A DNA stretch of 64,000 bases from WHSW01 sp963749365 (GTDB lineage: Bacteria > Actinomycetota > Thermoleophilia > Solirubrobacterales > 70-9), in contig CAVVME010000004.1 in NCBI GenBank assembly GCA_963749365.1, positions 186,001 through 250,000 of the forward strand, in the 5' to 3' direction. Below, one piece after another: positions 33,344 to 41,683 of this stretch. Numbering within the stretch: position 1 is the stretch's first letter; each line of letters starts with the position of its first letter. The translations under genes were made by a program, and so were the position numbers. The notes under the pieces were generated by a model. That model was not told where the DNA came from and made no database searches. It saw only the letters and a program-made list of their open reading frames with translations.

Positions 33344-34723
33344 TCATCGCGGCTGGTCGAGGAACCCGACCACGGTGCGCAGGAACTCGTTCCGGCTCGG
33401 CTTCGCGACCAGCGGGTCGAGGTGGCTCTGCTGCGGCGCGCCGTCGACCAGCGTCGCCTCGGAGCGCTTCGTCTTCGCCCGCTTGACCAGCCGCTTGGCG
33501 CCGCGAAGGACGCCGCCGTCGGTGAGGTCGGTCTGGAAGGCATAGATCGGGACGTCGATCCGCTTCGCGTGCAGAAGCCGCAGGCCGAGAAAGTCGGCGA
33601 CCTCGTTCTGCCGCAGCTCGTTGGCGCCGTTGGTGTCGATTGTGAGCCGCTTCGGGAAGTACCACTCGACGCCGTTCGAGGGCTCCTGGCCGAAGGCCTT
33701 GGCGAGGCGCGCGATCGGGGTCACGCCACCGTCGACCCAGTCGCGCGGATCGCCGCTCGCGGCGAGCTCTCCGGCGTTGACGTGCAGGATCGAGAGCGCG
33801 TCCGGCGAGCTGTCGCGGTCGAAGGCGAAGCCGAGCAGTCCCCGGTTGGTGACCGGCGCGCCGGGGTTGAACTCGGGCGGAAGCAGCGGGAACGCCTGCA
33901 AGCCGGTCGCGGGGCCGGTCGGGTCGACGCGGGCCGAGACTCCACCGACCTCGGCGAAGACCCCGGCGGCCTCGGGGATCCCGATCCCGAGCAGGTCGGT
34001 GAACGGGCCCGAGGTCTCGAGCTCGGCGATCTGCTCCTGTGCCTGGGCGAGGTCATAGGCGTCGAAGCTGCCCAGAAGCCCCCCGTCGATCAGCACCAGC
34101 CCCTCGACGTCCTCGAAGCCCGGCTTGCCGTTGAAGTCCCAGGACGCATAGGCGGCCGTCAGCGAGGCGCCGAGCGAGTGCCCGCCGAGGATCACCTCGC
34201 GCCCCTTCCGGCTCGCCGCGCGGACGACCGTTCGCGTGTCCTCGAGCGCCACCTCCATGCCCCACTCACGGGCGAACGGGACGGTGGCTGGGTCGAGGAA
34301 GTCGAAGTGGTCGGCGGGGCTGCCTCCGTTGGCGAGCCAGCCCAGGTAATGGTCGAACATCGCGTCCAGGCCGACCTCTCCGGCCAGCGCCCGCTCGAGC
34401 ACCGCGGTGTCCTCGAGCGCCTGGCTGCGGCGATCGACGGCCCAGACCTGCAGGTCGTCGACCCGCTTGACCAGGTCGCGGGCGAGCAGGGTGAAGTCGC
34501 CCGCGCCGCCCTGGTAGCCGGGCATCAGGACGAGCACCCGCTCGGCCCTGCGAGGCCCGATCTGGCGCGCGTAGACGTGGTCGTACTGCGCCGGGCCGGG
34601 GCCGGCGGAGTCGAAGCGGACCAGCCGGTCGGCGGCGCCCGCCGGTGCCGGCACGATCAGGCCGCCGAGCACGGCGAGTGCGATAAGTGACGCGCGCTTG
34701 AAGATGACTCCCCCTCCCCCCAC
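33344..34723 (-). CDS. Secreted alpha/beta hydrolase
   Basis: A 459-residue exported protein. The signal peptide is LIALAVLGGLIVPAPAGAA. The hydrolase core shows LVLMPGYQGGAGDFTLLA, the nucleophile Ser in ILGGHSLGASLTAAY, an acidic residue in VEGLVLIDGG, and a candidate His in QQSHLDPLV near the C-terminus. Family and substrate are not clear; a lipase or esterase-like function is plausible. The nominal start GTG 34723 is inside a G-rich run (GGGGGAGGGGGA) that looks like the ribosome-binding site for a start slightly downstream, but no ordinary start codon follows closely, so the exact N-terminus is uncertain. Confidence 0.78.
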   Translation of the reverse strand: MGGGGVIFKRASLIALAVLGGLIVPAPAGAADRLVRFDSAGPGPAQYDHVYARQIGPRRAERVLVLMPGYQGGAGDFTLLARDLVKRVDDLQVWAVDRRSQALEDTAVLERALAGEVGLDAMFDHYLGWLANGGSPADHFDFLDPATVPFAREWGMEVALEDTRTVVRAASRKGREVILGGHSLGASLTAAYASWDFNGKPGFEDVEGLVLIDGGLLGSFDAYDLAQAQEQIAELETSGPFTDLLGIGIPEAAGVFAEVGGVSARVDPTGPATGLQAFPLLPPEFNPGAPVTNRGLLGFAFDRDSSPDALSILHVNAGELAASGDPRDWVDGGVTPIARLAKAFGQEPSNGVEWYFPKRLTIDTNGANELRQNEVADFLGLRLLHAKRIDVPIYAFQTDLTDGGVLRGAKRLVKRAKTKRSEATLVDGAPQQSHLDPLVAKPSRNEFLRTVVGFLDQPR

Positions 34724-34786
34724 TGCTGCTCGAAGCGGAAGAGGCTACCAGCGGCGAGCGCCGGCGCCAGCGGATACGCTGGCTCG

Positions 34787-35233
34787 GTGGCAATCGAAGG
34801 ATCCGCCAGCGCCGAGATCGAGGCGCCGATCGAGACAGTGTTCACGGTCGCCGCCGATGTCGAGGGCTCGCCGGGCTGGCAGCCCGAGATCAAGCTCGCC
34901 GAGTGCATCGAGCGCGATGCCGACGGCAACCAGGTCCTGGTCCGGACCGAGACCGACGCCAAGGTGCGACGACTCGCCTCGACCCTGCGGTTCAGCTACC
35001 GGGCGCCCGCAAGGATCTCCTGGGAGCAGGAGGAGGGCGACCTGAAGGCGGTCGAGGGCGGCTGGGCGTTGGAGGACCTGGGCGAAGGGCGCACCCGGGC
35101 GACCTACTCGCTGAGCGTCGACCTCGGCCGGATGCTGGGAATGGTGATCCGAGGTCCCTTGGTCGGCGTCCTGCGCGGTCAGCTGATCGAGACGATGCCC
35201 GGCAAGCTGAAGGGCTTCGTCGAGGCGGGCTGA
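34787..35233 (+). CDS. SRPBCC-family (polyketide cyclase/COQ10-like) protein
   Basis: A 148-residue START/Bet v1-like domain: IEAPIETVFTVAADVEGSPGWQPEI at the N-terminus, a run of beta strands including RFSYRAPARISWEQ, and the long C-terminal helix (LIETMPGKLKGFVEAG). These proteins bind hydrophobic ligands in a deep cavity. The ligand is unknown. Start is GTG. The gene is followed three bases later by an enoyl-CoA hydratase gene, so the two are likely one transcript, possibly with the exonuclease gene after that. Confidence 0.82.
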   Translation: MAIEGSASAEIEAPIETVFTVAADVEGSPGWQPEIKLAECIERDADGNQVLVRTETDAKVRRLASTLRFSYRAPARISWEQEEGDLKAVEGGWALEDLGEGRTRATYSLSVDLGRMLGMVIRGPLVGVLRGQLIETMPGKLKGFVEAG

Positions 35234-35236
35234 GCG

Positions 35237-36169
35237 ATGGCCGGAATGATCGAGGTCGAGCAGCGCGACAGGGTCCTGGTGGCGACGCTCACCAACCCTC
35301 CGCAGGCGTTGATGGACGAGACGATGGTCGGCAGCCTGGGCGATCTGGTCGCCCGGGCGGACTCCGATCCGTCGGTCGGCGGCGTGGTCCTGACCGGCGC
35401 CCACGAGTCGCGCTTCGTCGCCCACTACGACGTCCGCGAGCTGCTCGAGGGGGCGAAGGCCAGCCCCTCGCTCTCGCCCGGCGTCGCTCGCCTGTCGCTG
35501 CGCGCCGCCGGGACCGTGCGCCGGGTTCCGGGCGGCGAGTCGATGCTCGAACGCACCCCGGCCGCGGGCCTGGCGGCGCTCGAGCGCTTCAAGCAGACCC
35601 TGCTCGGGATTCAACGCTGCGCCGCGGTCTGGATCGCGGCCCTGAACGGCAGCGCGATGGGCGGAGGCTGCGAGCTGGCGCTCGCCTGCGACCTGCGGTT
35701 GATGTCGTCGGGCGAAGGCCTGATCGGCCAGCCGGAGATCCTCTTCGGCTTCCCGCCCGGCGGCGGCGGGACGCAGCGGCTGGCGCGCATGCTGGGCAGC
35801 TCGCGCGCGCTGCGGGTCGTCCTCGAAGGCATGCCGATGGGGCCGGAGCGCGCGCTCGAGCTCGGGCTCGTGGACCGGGTGGTGCCGCCCGACGAGCTGC
35901 TCGAGGCCGCGGTCGCCGAGGCCGCCCACCTCGGCGCCCGGCCGAAGGTCGCGATCGGCGGCTGCAAGCGCGCCGTCTACGAGGGCGGGTCGCTGCCGCT
36001 CGCCGACGGCCTGCGACTCGAGAACGCCGAGTTCATGAGCGCGATCGCCGCCCCCGAGGCGCTTGCGGCGATGCAGTCCTACGTCAACGCGAGCGAACGG
36101 CTCGGCGACCTGGCGGGCTATGACCCCGAGACCCTCGCCAGAGCCGACGAGCACGGCCGCTTCGTCTGA
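35237..36169 (+). CDS. Enoyl-CoA hydratase/isomerase family protein
   Basis: A 310-residue crotonase-fold protein. The oxyanion-hole element is GSAMGGGCELALACDLR, and the second catalytic stretch is IGQPEILFGFPPGGGGTQRLAR with the usual Glu. The region SRFVAHYDVRELL stands where canonical hydratases have a GADI motif, and an insertion (residues 85-110) is longer than usual, so substrate preference may differ. It would act on acyl-CoA in fatty-acid breakdown, but no other beta-oxidation genes are adjacent. It starts three bases after the SRPBCC gene. Confidence 0.88.
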   Translation: MAGMIEVEQRDRVLVATLTNPPQALMDETMVGSLGDLVARADSDPSVGGVVLTGAHESRFVAHYDVRELLEGAKASPSLSPGVARLSLRAAGTVRRVPGGESMLERTPAAGLAALERFKQTLLGIQRCAAVWIAALNGSAMGGGCELALACDLRLMSSGEGLIGQPEILFGFPPGGGGTQRLARMLGSSRALRVVLEGMPMGPERALELGLVDRVVPPDELLEAAVAEAAHLGARPKVAIGGCKRAVYEGGSLPLADGLRLENAEFMSAIAAPEALAAMQSYVNASERLGDLAGYDPETLARADEHGRFV

Positions 36170-36181
36170 ACCTGGAGCGCG

Positions 36182-37042
36182 ATGCCGGCTCCGCTGCTCG
36201 CCGTCGATGCGCCGTCGCTGCTCTACCGGGCCTTCTTCGCGCTGCCCGACTCGATCAAGGGCGCCGACGGCAAGCCGGTCAACGCCCTGCTCGGGACGGC
36301 GAACCTGATCCTGGCCGAGGTCGAGCAGCACGGCCCGCGGGCGGTGGCGCTCTGCTTCGGGCCCGACGCCGCCGACTACCGGGTCGAGCTCTATCCCGCC
36401 TATCACGCCGACCGCCCGCCGGTCCCGGACGACCTGGCGCCGCAGTTCGACGCGAGCGAGGAGTTCTTCGGCGCCTTCGGCTGGACGGTGGCGATCCACG
36501 ACTCGCTCGAGGCCGACGACCTGCTCGGCTCCTACGCCCGGATCGAGGCCGAGGCCGGTGGCCGGGCGCTGATCCTGAGTGGCGATCGCGACATGTTCCA
36601 GTGCGCCGGCGATGCGGTCACCGTGCTCTACGTGAAGACCGGATCGCGGGGTGCGGAGCCGGTGACCCCGGACGAGGTCGAGCGCCGGTACGGGATCGCG
36701 CCGGCGCTGGTCCCGGACTTCATCGCCCTGCGCGGCGACCCCTCCGACGGCCTCCCCGGGGCAAAGGGGGTGGGCGAGAAGACTGCCGCGGACCTGCTCC
36801 GCCGCCACGGCTCGCTCGAGGCGGTGCTCGAGCAGGCGCTGGGCGAGACGCGGCCGAAGCTGCGCACGGCGCTGCTCGACTCCCGCGACGAGCTCCTTGC
36901 CTTCAAGCGGATCGCGACCCTGCGCGATGCGGGCGTCAAGCGCCCGGCCGACGCGCCGACCGACTACGCGGGCGGCGCGGCGGCGGCGCGGGAGCGGGGC
37001 ATGAACCGGCTCGGCGACCGGCTCGAGAAGCTGGCGGGCTGA
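36182..37042 (+). CDS. 5'-3' exonuclease (PolA N-terminal / flap endonuclease type)
   Basis: A 286-residue stand-alone 5' nuclease homologous to the N-terminal domain of DNA polymerase I. Metal-binding acidic motifs are visible: LAVDAPSLLYRAF, DSLEADDLLGS and ILSGDRDMFQC. The helix-hairpin-helix DNA-binding segment is GLPGAKGVGEKTAADLLRRHG. It removes RNA primers or flaps. It follows the hydratase gene by 12 bp. A perfect hairpin lies just after its stop. Confidence 0.9.
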   Translation: MPAPLLAVDAPSLLYRAFFALPDSIKGADGKPVNALLGTANLILAEVEQHGPRAVALCFGPDAADYRVELYPAYHADRPPVPDDLAPQFDASEEFFGAFGWTVAIHDSLEADDLLGSYARIEAEAGGRALILSGDRDMFQCAGDAVTVLYVKTGSRGAEPVTPDEVERRYGIAPALVPDFIALRGDPSDGLPGAKGVGEKTAADLLRRHGSLEAVLEQALGETRPKLRTALLDSRDELLAFKRIATLRDAGVKRPADAPTDYAGGAAAARERGMNRLGDRLEKLAG

Positions 37043-37063
37043 GCGGGCCTCCGCCCCGGGCCG

Positions 37064-37078
37064 CCGGCTTCGAGCCGG
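37064..37078. terminator. Hairpin between convergent genes
   Basis: CCGGCT-TCG-AGCCGG, a perfect 6-bp stem with a 3-nt loop, flanked by further GC pairs. It sits between the convergent exonuclease and copper-protein genes, so it could stop transcription from both sides. There is no T-run, so termination is only inferred. Confidence 0.35.
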
Positions 37079-37084
37079 GGGCGG

Positions 37085-38806
37085 CTACTGCTTCTTCGGC
37101 TTGCCGCCCTTGACCCGGATCGAGCCGCGCATGAACGGGTGAATGCGGCAGAAGTAGGTATAGGTCTTGCCCGGCTTGGTCAGTGGCGGGGTCGTGTACT
37201 CGTTCGATCCGGTGGTCACCCCGCGGCTGGCGAAGGTCCCGAAACCGAGCTGGCCGGAGTCGAACTTGATCTTCCCCCGGGCGAGCGGATACCCGATCCC
37301 GGCGCCGCGGTTGCAGGGCGCCGGACAGGAGGTGATGCTGTGCCAGACCTGCTCGTTCTGCGACATCGTCGGCAGCGCGTCGAGGTTGGTGAAGCTGACC
37401 GTCGCGCCGGGCTTGATCGCCGGCGGGCGCATCAGCCGGGTGGGGAAGTCTCGGGTCGCCGAGTAGCCGCCCTTGGAGTAGACGAAGCTGTCGATCGTGA
37501 TCCCGTCGGCCGGGACCCTGCGTCCCTTGCTGCGCAGCTTGCGGGGGTCGGGCAGATCGCGGTTCTTGCCCGCCTTGGCGTCGATGTTCTCGGGCAGCCG
37601 GCCGTGGGTGAGGATCCCGCCCTCGTCGTACATCGCCTGCACCGCCGCGGCGTCCTCGAACGGGTCCCTGGCGGCCGGATCCGCCGCGGAGGTGATCGAG
37701 AGCGGCATGATCCCCATCGACTCGTACCAGGAGGCCCGATCGACGTCGTAGGTGACGTCGATCGAAACCGTGTCGCCCTGCTTGAGGGCGATCCGCCAGC
37801 TCCGCCGGGTTGCGGTCATGCTCACGTCCCAGCTCACCGCCCCCGCCGGCTCGTAGTACTTGGCGTCGGAGCGGAACAGCTTGCGGACCTCAGACGGATC
37901 GTCGCCGTCGACGTCGCCGGCGTCCGGGCCGTCGCGGGCGACCTCGAGGTCGACCGAGAGCCCGCCGGGATGCAGGTGGCCGGCGGCGAAGAGGAGCGTC
38001 CGGTCCTGGGACAGCGTCCAGGTGCTGTTGTTGCTGATCTTCTCGCGCTCCTCGTATCCGGGCGCCGAGGGATCGCTGGGCACGTCGTCGGGGAAGACGA
38101 ACTTGCCGTCGCCGTCGGCGTCAAAGCCGCGCTCGGCGTCGAAGACCGGATAGATCTGCGGGAAGCCGGCGACGTCGAGCCATCTCACCGTGCTCGGCTG
38201 GATGTCGGTGCGCTCCGGGGTGGTCTCGGGGACCCAGTCGATCTCCCAGGTCATGTACACCTGCCGGTCCTCGGACGCGGTCAGGTTGTGAAGCATGTAG
38301 TTGAGACCCCAGTTGGCGTCGCCGCCGACCTTGAGCCCGTAGCCCTGGGGCATAGTCGCGATCGTCTTCTCCTCGCCCGAGGCAAAGGTCGGGCCGCCGG
38401 TCGGCGCCAGCCAGACGACGTGGTGCAGGTGCAGGTCCCAGACGCTCGGGGTGACCAGCGAGCCGTCGGGCTTGATCTCGACCATGCTCGGCTTGAACCG
38501 GGTGACGTAGCCCTCCGCGTCGGAGCCCGGGGCGAAGTCGCTGACGTCGCCGGGCCCGCTCACCTTCTCGGCGTTGGGGCACGTCTTCGTGCCCGCGAAC
38601 AGGTTGGTGTTCTGCCCCGGGTACATCGTGATCGCGTTCGTGCGGCACGTGAACGTGGTCATGCCCGGGTAGCTGGCGGGGGTGAGGACCTCCTCGGAGA
38701 CCCCGGCGCTCGCCGGCGCGGCGACCGTCAGCAGCCCTCCGATCGCGACCGACGCGACCGCGGCCGCGACTCCCCTCCTACCTGCCATCGCGCCATTGTT
38801 ACGCAT
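37085..38806 (-). CDS. Secreted copper protein: PHM-like monooxygenase fold plus cupredoxin domain
   Basis: A 573-residue exported protein (signal AAAVASVAIGGLLTVAAPASA). Residues 60-390 contain HLHHVVWLAP and, later, FAAGHLHPGGLSVDLEV; paired His-His and His-x-His motifs in this order recall the CuH and CuM sites of copper type II monooxygenases such as peptidylglycine monooxygenase. The last 120 residues form a plastocyanin-like domain with His in VWHSITSCP and the Cys-His-Met cluster YFCRIHPFMRGS, a type 1 copper site. Enzymatic function is inferred from motifs only. ATG 38806 is used; ATG 38788 removes six residues. It diverges from the KdpD-type kinase gene. Confidence 0.75.
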   Translation of the reverse strand: MRNNGAMAGRRGVAAAVASVAIGGLLTVAAPASAGVSEEVLTPASYPGMTTFTCRTNAITMYPGQNTNLFAGTKTCPNAEKVSGPGDVSDFAPGSDAEGYVTRFKPSMVEIKPDGSLVTPSVWDLHLHHVVWLAPTGGPTFASGEEKTIATMPQGYGLKVGGDANWGLNYMLHNLTASEDRQVYMTWEIDWVPETTPERTDIQPSTVRWLDVAGFPQIYPVFDAERGFDADGDGKFVFPDDVPSDPSAPGYEEREKISNNSTWTLSQDRTLLFAAGHLHPGGLSVDLEVARDGPDAGDVDGDDPSEVRKLFRSDAKYYEPAGAVSWDVSMTATRRSWRIALKQGDTVSIDVTYDVDRASWYESMGIMPLSITSAADPAARDPFEDAAAVQAMYDEGGILTHGRLPENIDAKAGKNRDLPDPRKLRSKGRRVPADGITIDSFVYSKGGYSATRDFPTRLMRPPAIKPGATVSFTNLDALPTMSQNEQVWHSITSCPAPCNRGAGIGYPLARGKIKFDSGQLGFGTFASRGVTTGSNEYTTPPLTKPGKTYTYFCRIHPFMRGSIRVKGGKPKKQ

Positions 38807-38887
38807 CGCGCCGCCGGGCGCGGCCGGCTTCGACGACGCGTGTTGCGCCGGCTTCCCGACGCCCGCCAGATGCGCGACGATTGCCCG

Positions 38888-40279
38888 ATGACGATGCGCT
38901 CGCGCTCGACTCCGACTGCCCTCCTGGCCGCGGCCGGTGGCGTCGCCTTGGTCACGATCGGGATCTATCCGCTGCGCGAGTTGATGCCCGCGGTCGCGAC
39001 CGGCGTCATCTACATGCTGCCGGTCCTCTTCGTCTCCAGCCTCTGGGGCCTGTGGCCAGGGGTGGCCACCTCGGTGGCGAGCGCAGCGGCGCTCAACTTC
39101 TTCCACATCCCGCCGACCGGCCGATTCACGATCGCCGACGAGCAACACTGGGTCGCCCTGATCGTCTTCCTGATCGCGGCGGTGGTCACCAGCACCCTGG
39201 CCGGCACCGCCCGCGCACGCGCCGAGGAAGCGGAGCGCCGGCGGCGCGAAGCCGATCTCTCCGCCGAGATGGCGCGGGTGCTGCTCGGGGGTGAGAGCCT
39301 CGACGAGACGCTGCCGGTGGTCGGCCAACGGATCGCGAGGGCGTTCGAGATCCCCTGGGTCAACGTCGAAGAAGCCTGGATCGACAGCGACGAGCGCCGG
39401 CGGACCTTGCCGATAGTCGTCGACGGAGCGCGCACCGGGACCGTCAGCCTGCCGCGAAAGCTCGACCCGACGCTGGTCGAGGCGATCCAGCGGCGGGTGA
39501 TCCCAAGCCTCGAGACATTGCTCAGCGCCGCCCGCCAACGCGAGGGCCTGGAGGCCCAGCTGGTCGAGACCCGCGCGCTTCGACGCGCGAACGTGGTCAA
39601 GACGGCGCTGCTGCGATCGGTCTCACACGACCTGCGTTCACCGCTGACTGCGATCACGGCTGCCGCCGGCGGCCTGGGCTCGACGACCCTGAACACAGGA
39701 GAGCGCGACGAGCTGATCGCCGTGATCTCGGATGAGAGCGCGCGCCTCGGCCGGCTGGTCGACAATTTGCTCGATCTCTCGCGGCTACAGGCCGGCCAGA
39801 TCGAGTCCCGGGCGGACTGGTGCTCGGTGGAGGAGCTCGTCGAGGCTGCGATCGCGTCCGCGGGCGGCGCGGCGGACGGGTTCGAGGTCAGCTTCGCCGG
39901 GGAGCTGCCGATGATCAGGGTCGACGCGGGCCAGCTCGAGCGAGCGCTCGCGAACGTGCTCGAGAACTCGCGCCGGTACAGCGCCGGCCAGCCGGTCACC
40001 GTCGACGTCAGTCCGGGGGCACAGCGGTTGATTATCCGAGTCGTCGACAGGGGGTCCGGGATCGCCCAGGACCAGCTCGAAACCATCTTCGAGCCGTTTC
40101 ACCGCGGTGGCGATTCGAGCGCGGGGTCGGGCCTCGGGCTGGCGATCGCGCGCGGCTTCGTCGAGGCCAATGGCGGAACGATCCGGGCGCAGTCGCTGCC
40201 CGGGCAGGGGTCGACGTTCCTGATCCAGCTCCCGATCTCGACCGAGTCGCAGGCGGCAGCAACGGGGGCCGGCGGGTGA
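38888..40279 (+). CDS. kdpD: KdpD-type histidine kinase (C-terminal half of KdpD as a separate gene)
   Basis: A 463-residue sensor kinase. Four N-terminal helices form a DUF4118 membrane domain (GIYPLRELMPAVATGVIYML, SSLWGLWPGVATSVASA and LNFFHIPPTGRFTIAD are typical of KdpD). A weak GAF-like region follows, then HisKA with phospho-acceptor His in SVSHDLRSPLTAI. The ATPase domain has NVLENSRRYS, DRGSGI and GSGLGLAIARGF. The N-terminal KdpD sensor/Usp part is missing here but is encoded separately at 46144-47277. The stop overlaps the kdpE start (GTGA). It should phosphorylate KdpE in response to potassium limitation. Confidence 0.88.
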   Translation: MTMRSRSTPTALLAAAGGVALVTIGIYPLRELMPAVATGVIYMLPVLFVSSLWGLWPGVATSVASAAALNFFHIPPTGRFTIADEQHWVALIVFLIAAVVTSTLAGTARARAEEAERRRREADLSAEMARVLLGGESLDETLPVVGQRIARAFEIPWVNVEEAWIDSDERRRTLPIVVDGARTGTVSLPRKLDPTLVEAIQRRVIPSLETLLSAARQREGLEAQLVETRALRRANVVKTALLRSVSHDLRSPLTAITAAAGGLGSTTLNTGERDELIAVISDESARLGRLVDNLLDLSRLQAGQIESRADWCSVEELVEAAIASAGGAADGFEVSFAGELPMIRVDAGQLERALANVLENSRRYSAGQPVTVDVSPGAQRLIIRVVDRGSGIAQDQLETIFEPFHRGGDSSAGSGLGLAIARGFVEANGGTIRAQSLPGQGSTFLIQLPISTESQAAATGAGG

Positions 40280-40962
40280 GCGAACGGCGCCGGGTGCTCG
40301 TCTGCGACGACGAGCCCCAGATCCTGCGCGCGCTGCGCGTCATCCTCGGCGATGCGGGGTTCGAGGTCGTGCCCGTCGGGACGGTGCGCGAGGCGCTCGA
40401 CGCGGTCGCCGTCCGACCGCCCGACGCCGCGATCGTGGATCTGATTCTCCCGGACGGCGACGGGGTCGAGGTCTGTGCCTCGATCCGCGAGTGGAGCCGG
40501 ATGCCGATCCTGCTCCTCTCCGCGGTCGGGGAGGAGCGCGAGAAGGTGCGCGCACTCGAGGCCGGCGCCGACGACTACGTGACCAAGCCGTTCGGCCCCG
40601 ACGAGCTAGTCGCGCGGCTGCGCGCCGCGCTGCGGCGGTCCGAGCCCGCCGGCGAGAAGGAGCCGGCCGTGACGATCGACGGGCTCGAGATCGACCTTCC
40701 GGCGCGGCGAGTGAGCCGCGACGGCGAGGAGATCCACCTGACCCCGACCGAGTACGACCTCCTGCGCCAACTCGTGCTCAATCGCGGCCGGCTGCTGACC
40801 CATCGGGCATTGCTGCGCGAGGTCTGGGGGCCGGGCTATCAGGACGACACCCAGGTGCTGCGCGTGCACATCGCCAACCTGCGGCGAAAGATCGAGCCCA
40901 GCCCGGGAACGCCGGCGATGATCCGCACCGATCCCGGGATCGGCTACAGGTTCGCGGCCTAG
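40276..40962 (+). CDS. kdpE: KdpE response regulator (OmpR family)
   Basis: A 228-residue OmpR-type regulator. Receiver domain: acidic pair in VLVCDDEPQIL, phospho-acceptor Asp in AAIVDLILPDGDG, and Lys in DDYVTKPFGP. C-terminal winged helix: LTPTEYDLLRQLVLNRGRLLTH and LRVHIANLRRKIEPSP. GTG start overlaps the kinase stop, so the two are coupled. It is expected to activate the kdp transport genes downstream; three CGATCTT repeats directly follow its stop codon and are good candidate binding sites. Confidence 0.92.
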   Translation: MSERRRVLVCDDEPQILRALRVILGDAGFEVVPVGTVREALDAVAVRPPDAAIVDLILPDGDGVEVCASIREWSRMPILLLSAVGEEREKVRALEAGADDYVTKPFGPDELVARLRAALRRSEPAGEKEPAVTIDGLEIDLPARRVSRDGEEIHLTPTEYDLLRQLVLNRGRLLTHRALLREVWGPGYQDDTQVLRVHIANLRRKIEPSPGTPAMIRTDPGIGYRFAA

Positions 40963-40972
40963 CACGCCGGTC

Positions 40973-41011
40973 CGATCTTCACGCGATCTTTATCCGGCGG
41001 GGGTCGATCTT
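40973..41011 (+). promoter_or_regulatory. Three phased direct repeats, candidate KdpE operator
   Basis: CGATCTT occurs at 40973, 40984 and 41005, each followed by a similar NAY(S) extension (CACG, TATC, GACG). The spacings are 11 and 21 bp, one and two helical turns, which is how OmpR-family regulators usually bind tandem half-sites. The repeats lie between kdpE and the gene set leading into kdpFACB, about 40 bp before the next start. Confidence 0.5.
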
Positions 41012-41049
41012 GACGAACGCTTGACGGGCGCCGCTCCAAGCTCTGATGT

Positions 41050-41508
41050 ATGGAACTGCATCACCGTTATCCGCCCCTCATGTCTCCGAGCGCGGATCAT
41101 TCACTCGCTCGGCGGCTCGCTGCGCGTGTCCGGCGCTTCGGACTCGACCCAGCGCTTGCTGCCGGCGAAGATCCCCACGACGATCCGCTGCTCGCCTGTC
41201 GCGCCGAGCAGCTCTGCTCGGCCAGGCAACGCAAGCGCCTTGCCGGTGCATTGCGGGCCGCCGTCAGGCAAGCGGATCAGGCCGTCGGGCTCACCGCCGC
41301 CGCGCCGATCTCTCCGAGCGTGCGTGCGGTGCGCATCCCGCTGCTCACCCTGGCGGCGCGGCTCGAGACCGACCCGGCCGTCGGCGTCCGGGGCATCGCG
41401 ATGACCAGCATCCTGGTCACCGACGGCGCCTCGCCGCTGTTCGGGTCGAGCACCGTGGCCCAGCTCGAGGACGAGGTCGAGGCGGCGCAAATCGGGCTGG
41501 GCTGCTAG
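41050..41508 (+). CDS. Hypothetical protein preceding the kdp transport genes
   Basis: A 152-residue soluble, helical, arginine-rich protein: LARRLAARVRRFGLDPALAAGEDP, then LACRAEQLCSARQRKRLAGALR, then a C-terminal RGIAMTSILVTDGASPLFG. The pattern 'helix, LAAG-DP, RAEQL, TDG..PL(Y/F)' recurs in small uncharacterised actinobacterial proteins. Function unknown. It is placed between kdpE and the kdp membrane genes and ends two bases before the next start, so it is probably part of the kdp transcript. Confidence 0.6.
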   Translation: MELHHRYPPLMSPSADHSLARRLAARVRRFGLDPALAAGEDPHDDPLLACRAEQLCSARQRKRLAGALRAAVRQADQAVGLTAAAPISPSVRAVRIPLLTLAARLETDPAVGVRGIAMTSILVTDGASPLFGSSTVAQLEDEVEAAQIGLGC

Positions 41509-41510
41509 CG

Positions 41511-41597
41511 ATGGGAGTGGACCTGCTGATGATCGCGATCGCGATCGTCTGCTTCGCGGTCTTCCTGCTTGCGGTCGAGGGTCTCGATCGCGTATGA
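41511..41597 (+). CDS. 28-residue membrane peptide upstream of kdpF
   Basis: MGVDLLMIAIAIVCFAVFLL followed by AVEGLDRV: one transmembrane helix with a charged C-terminal tail. Tiny proteins of this type ('LDRV/CDRL' tails) sit in front of kdpF in several bacteria. The stop overlaps the kdpF start (ATGA), so the two are translationally coupled. It may be an accessory subunit of the Kdp complex, similar in size to KdpF. That role is inferred from position only. Confidence 0.6.
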   Translation: MGVDLLMIAIAIVCFAVFLLAVEGLDRV

Positions 41598-41683
41598 GCG
41601 GTGCCGAGCTGATGGGACTCGTGGTCTCGGCGCTGCTCTGCGCCTACCTGCTCTACGCGCTGCTGCGCGGAGAGAAGCTCTAG
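41594..41683 (+). CDS. kdpF: KdpF, small subunit of the potassium-transporting ATPase
   Basis: 29 residues, MSGAELMGLVVSALLCAYLL then YALLRGEKL: one helix followed by the LLYALLR.E.L tail typical of KdpF. KdpF stabilises the KdpFABC complex in the membrane. It overlaps the preceding peptide gene and its stop directly abuts the kdpA ATG, which also carries its ribosome-binding site (GGAGAG) within the last kdpF codons. Confidence 0.85.
   Translation: MSGAELMGLVVSALLCAYLLYALLRGEKL

Noticed and set aside
37139..38880. Plus-strand open frame continuing into the KdpD-type kinase
   Set aside because: It is antisense to the secreted copper protein, which has a signal peptide and metal motifs; the kinase begins naturally at ATG 38888.
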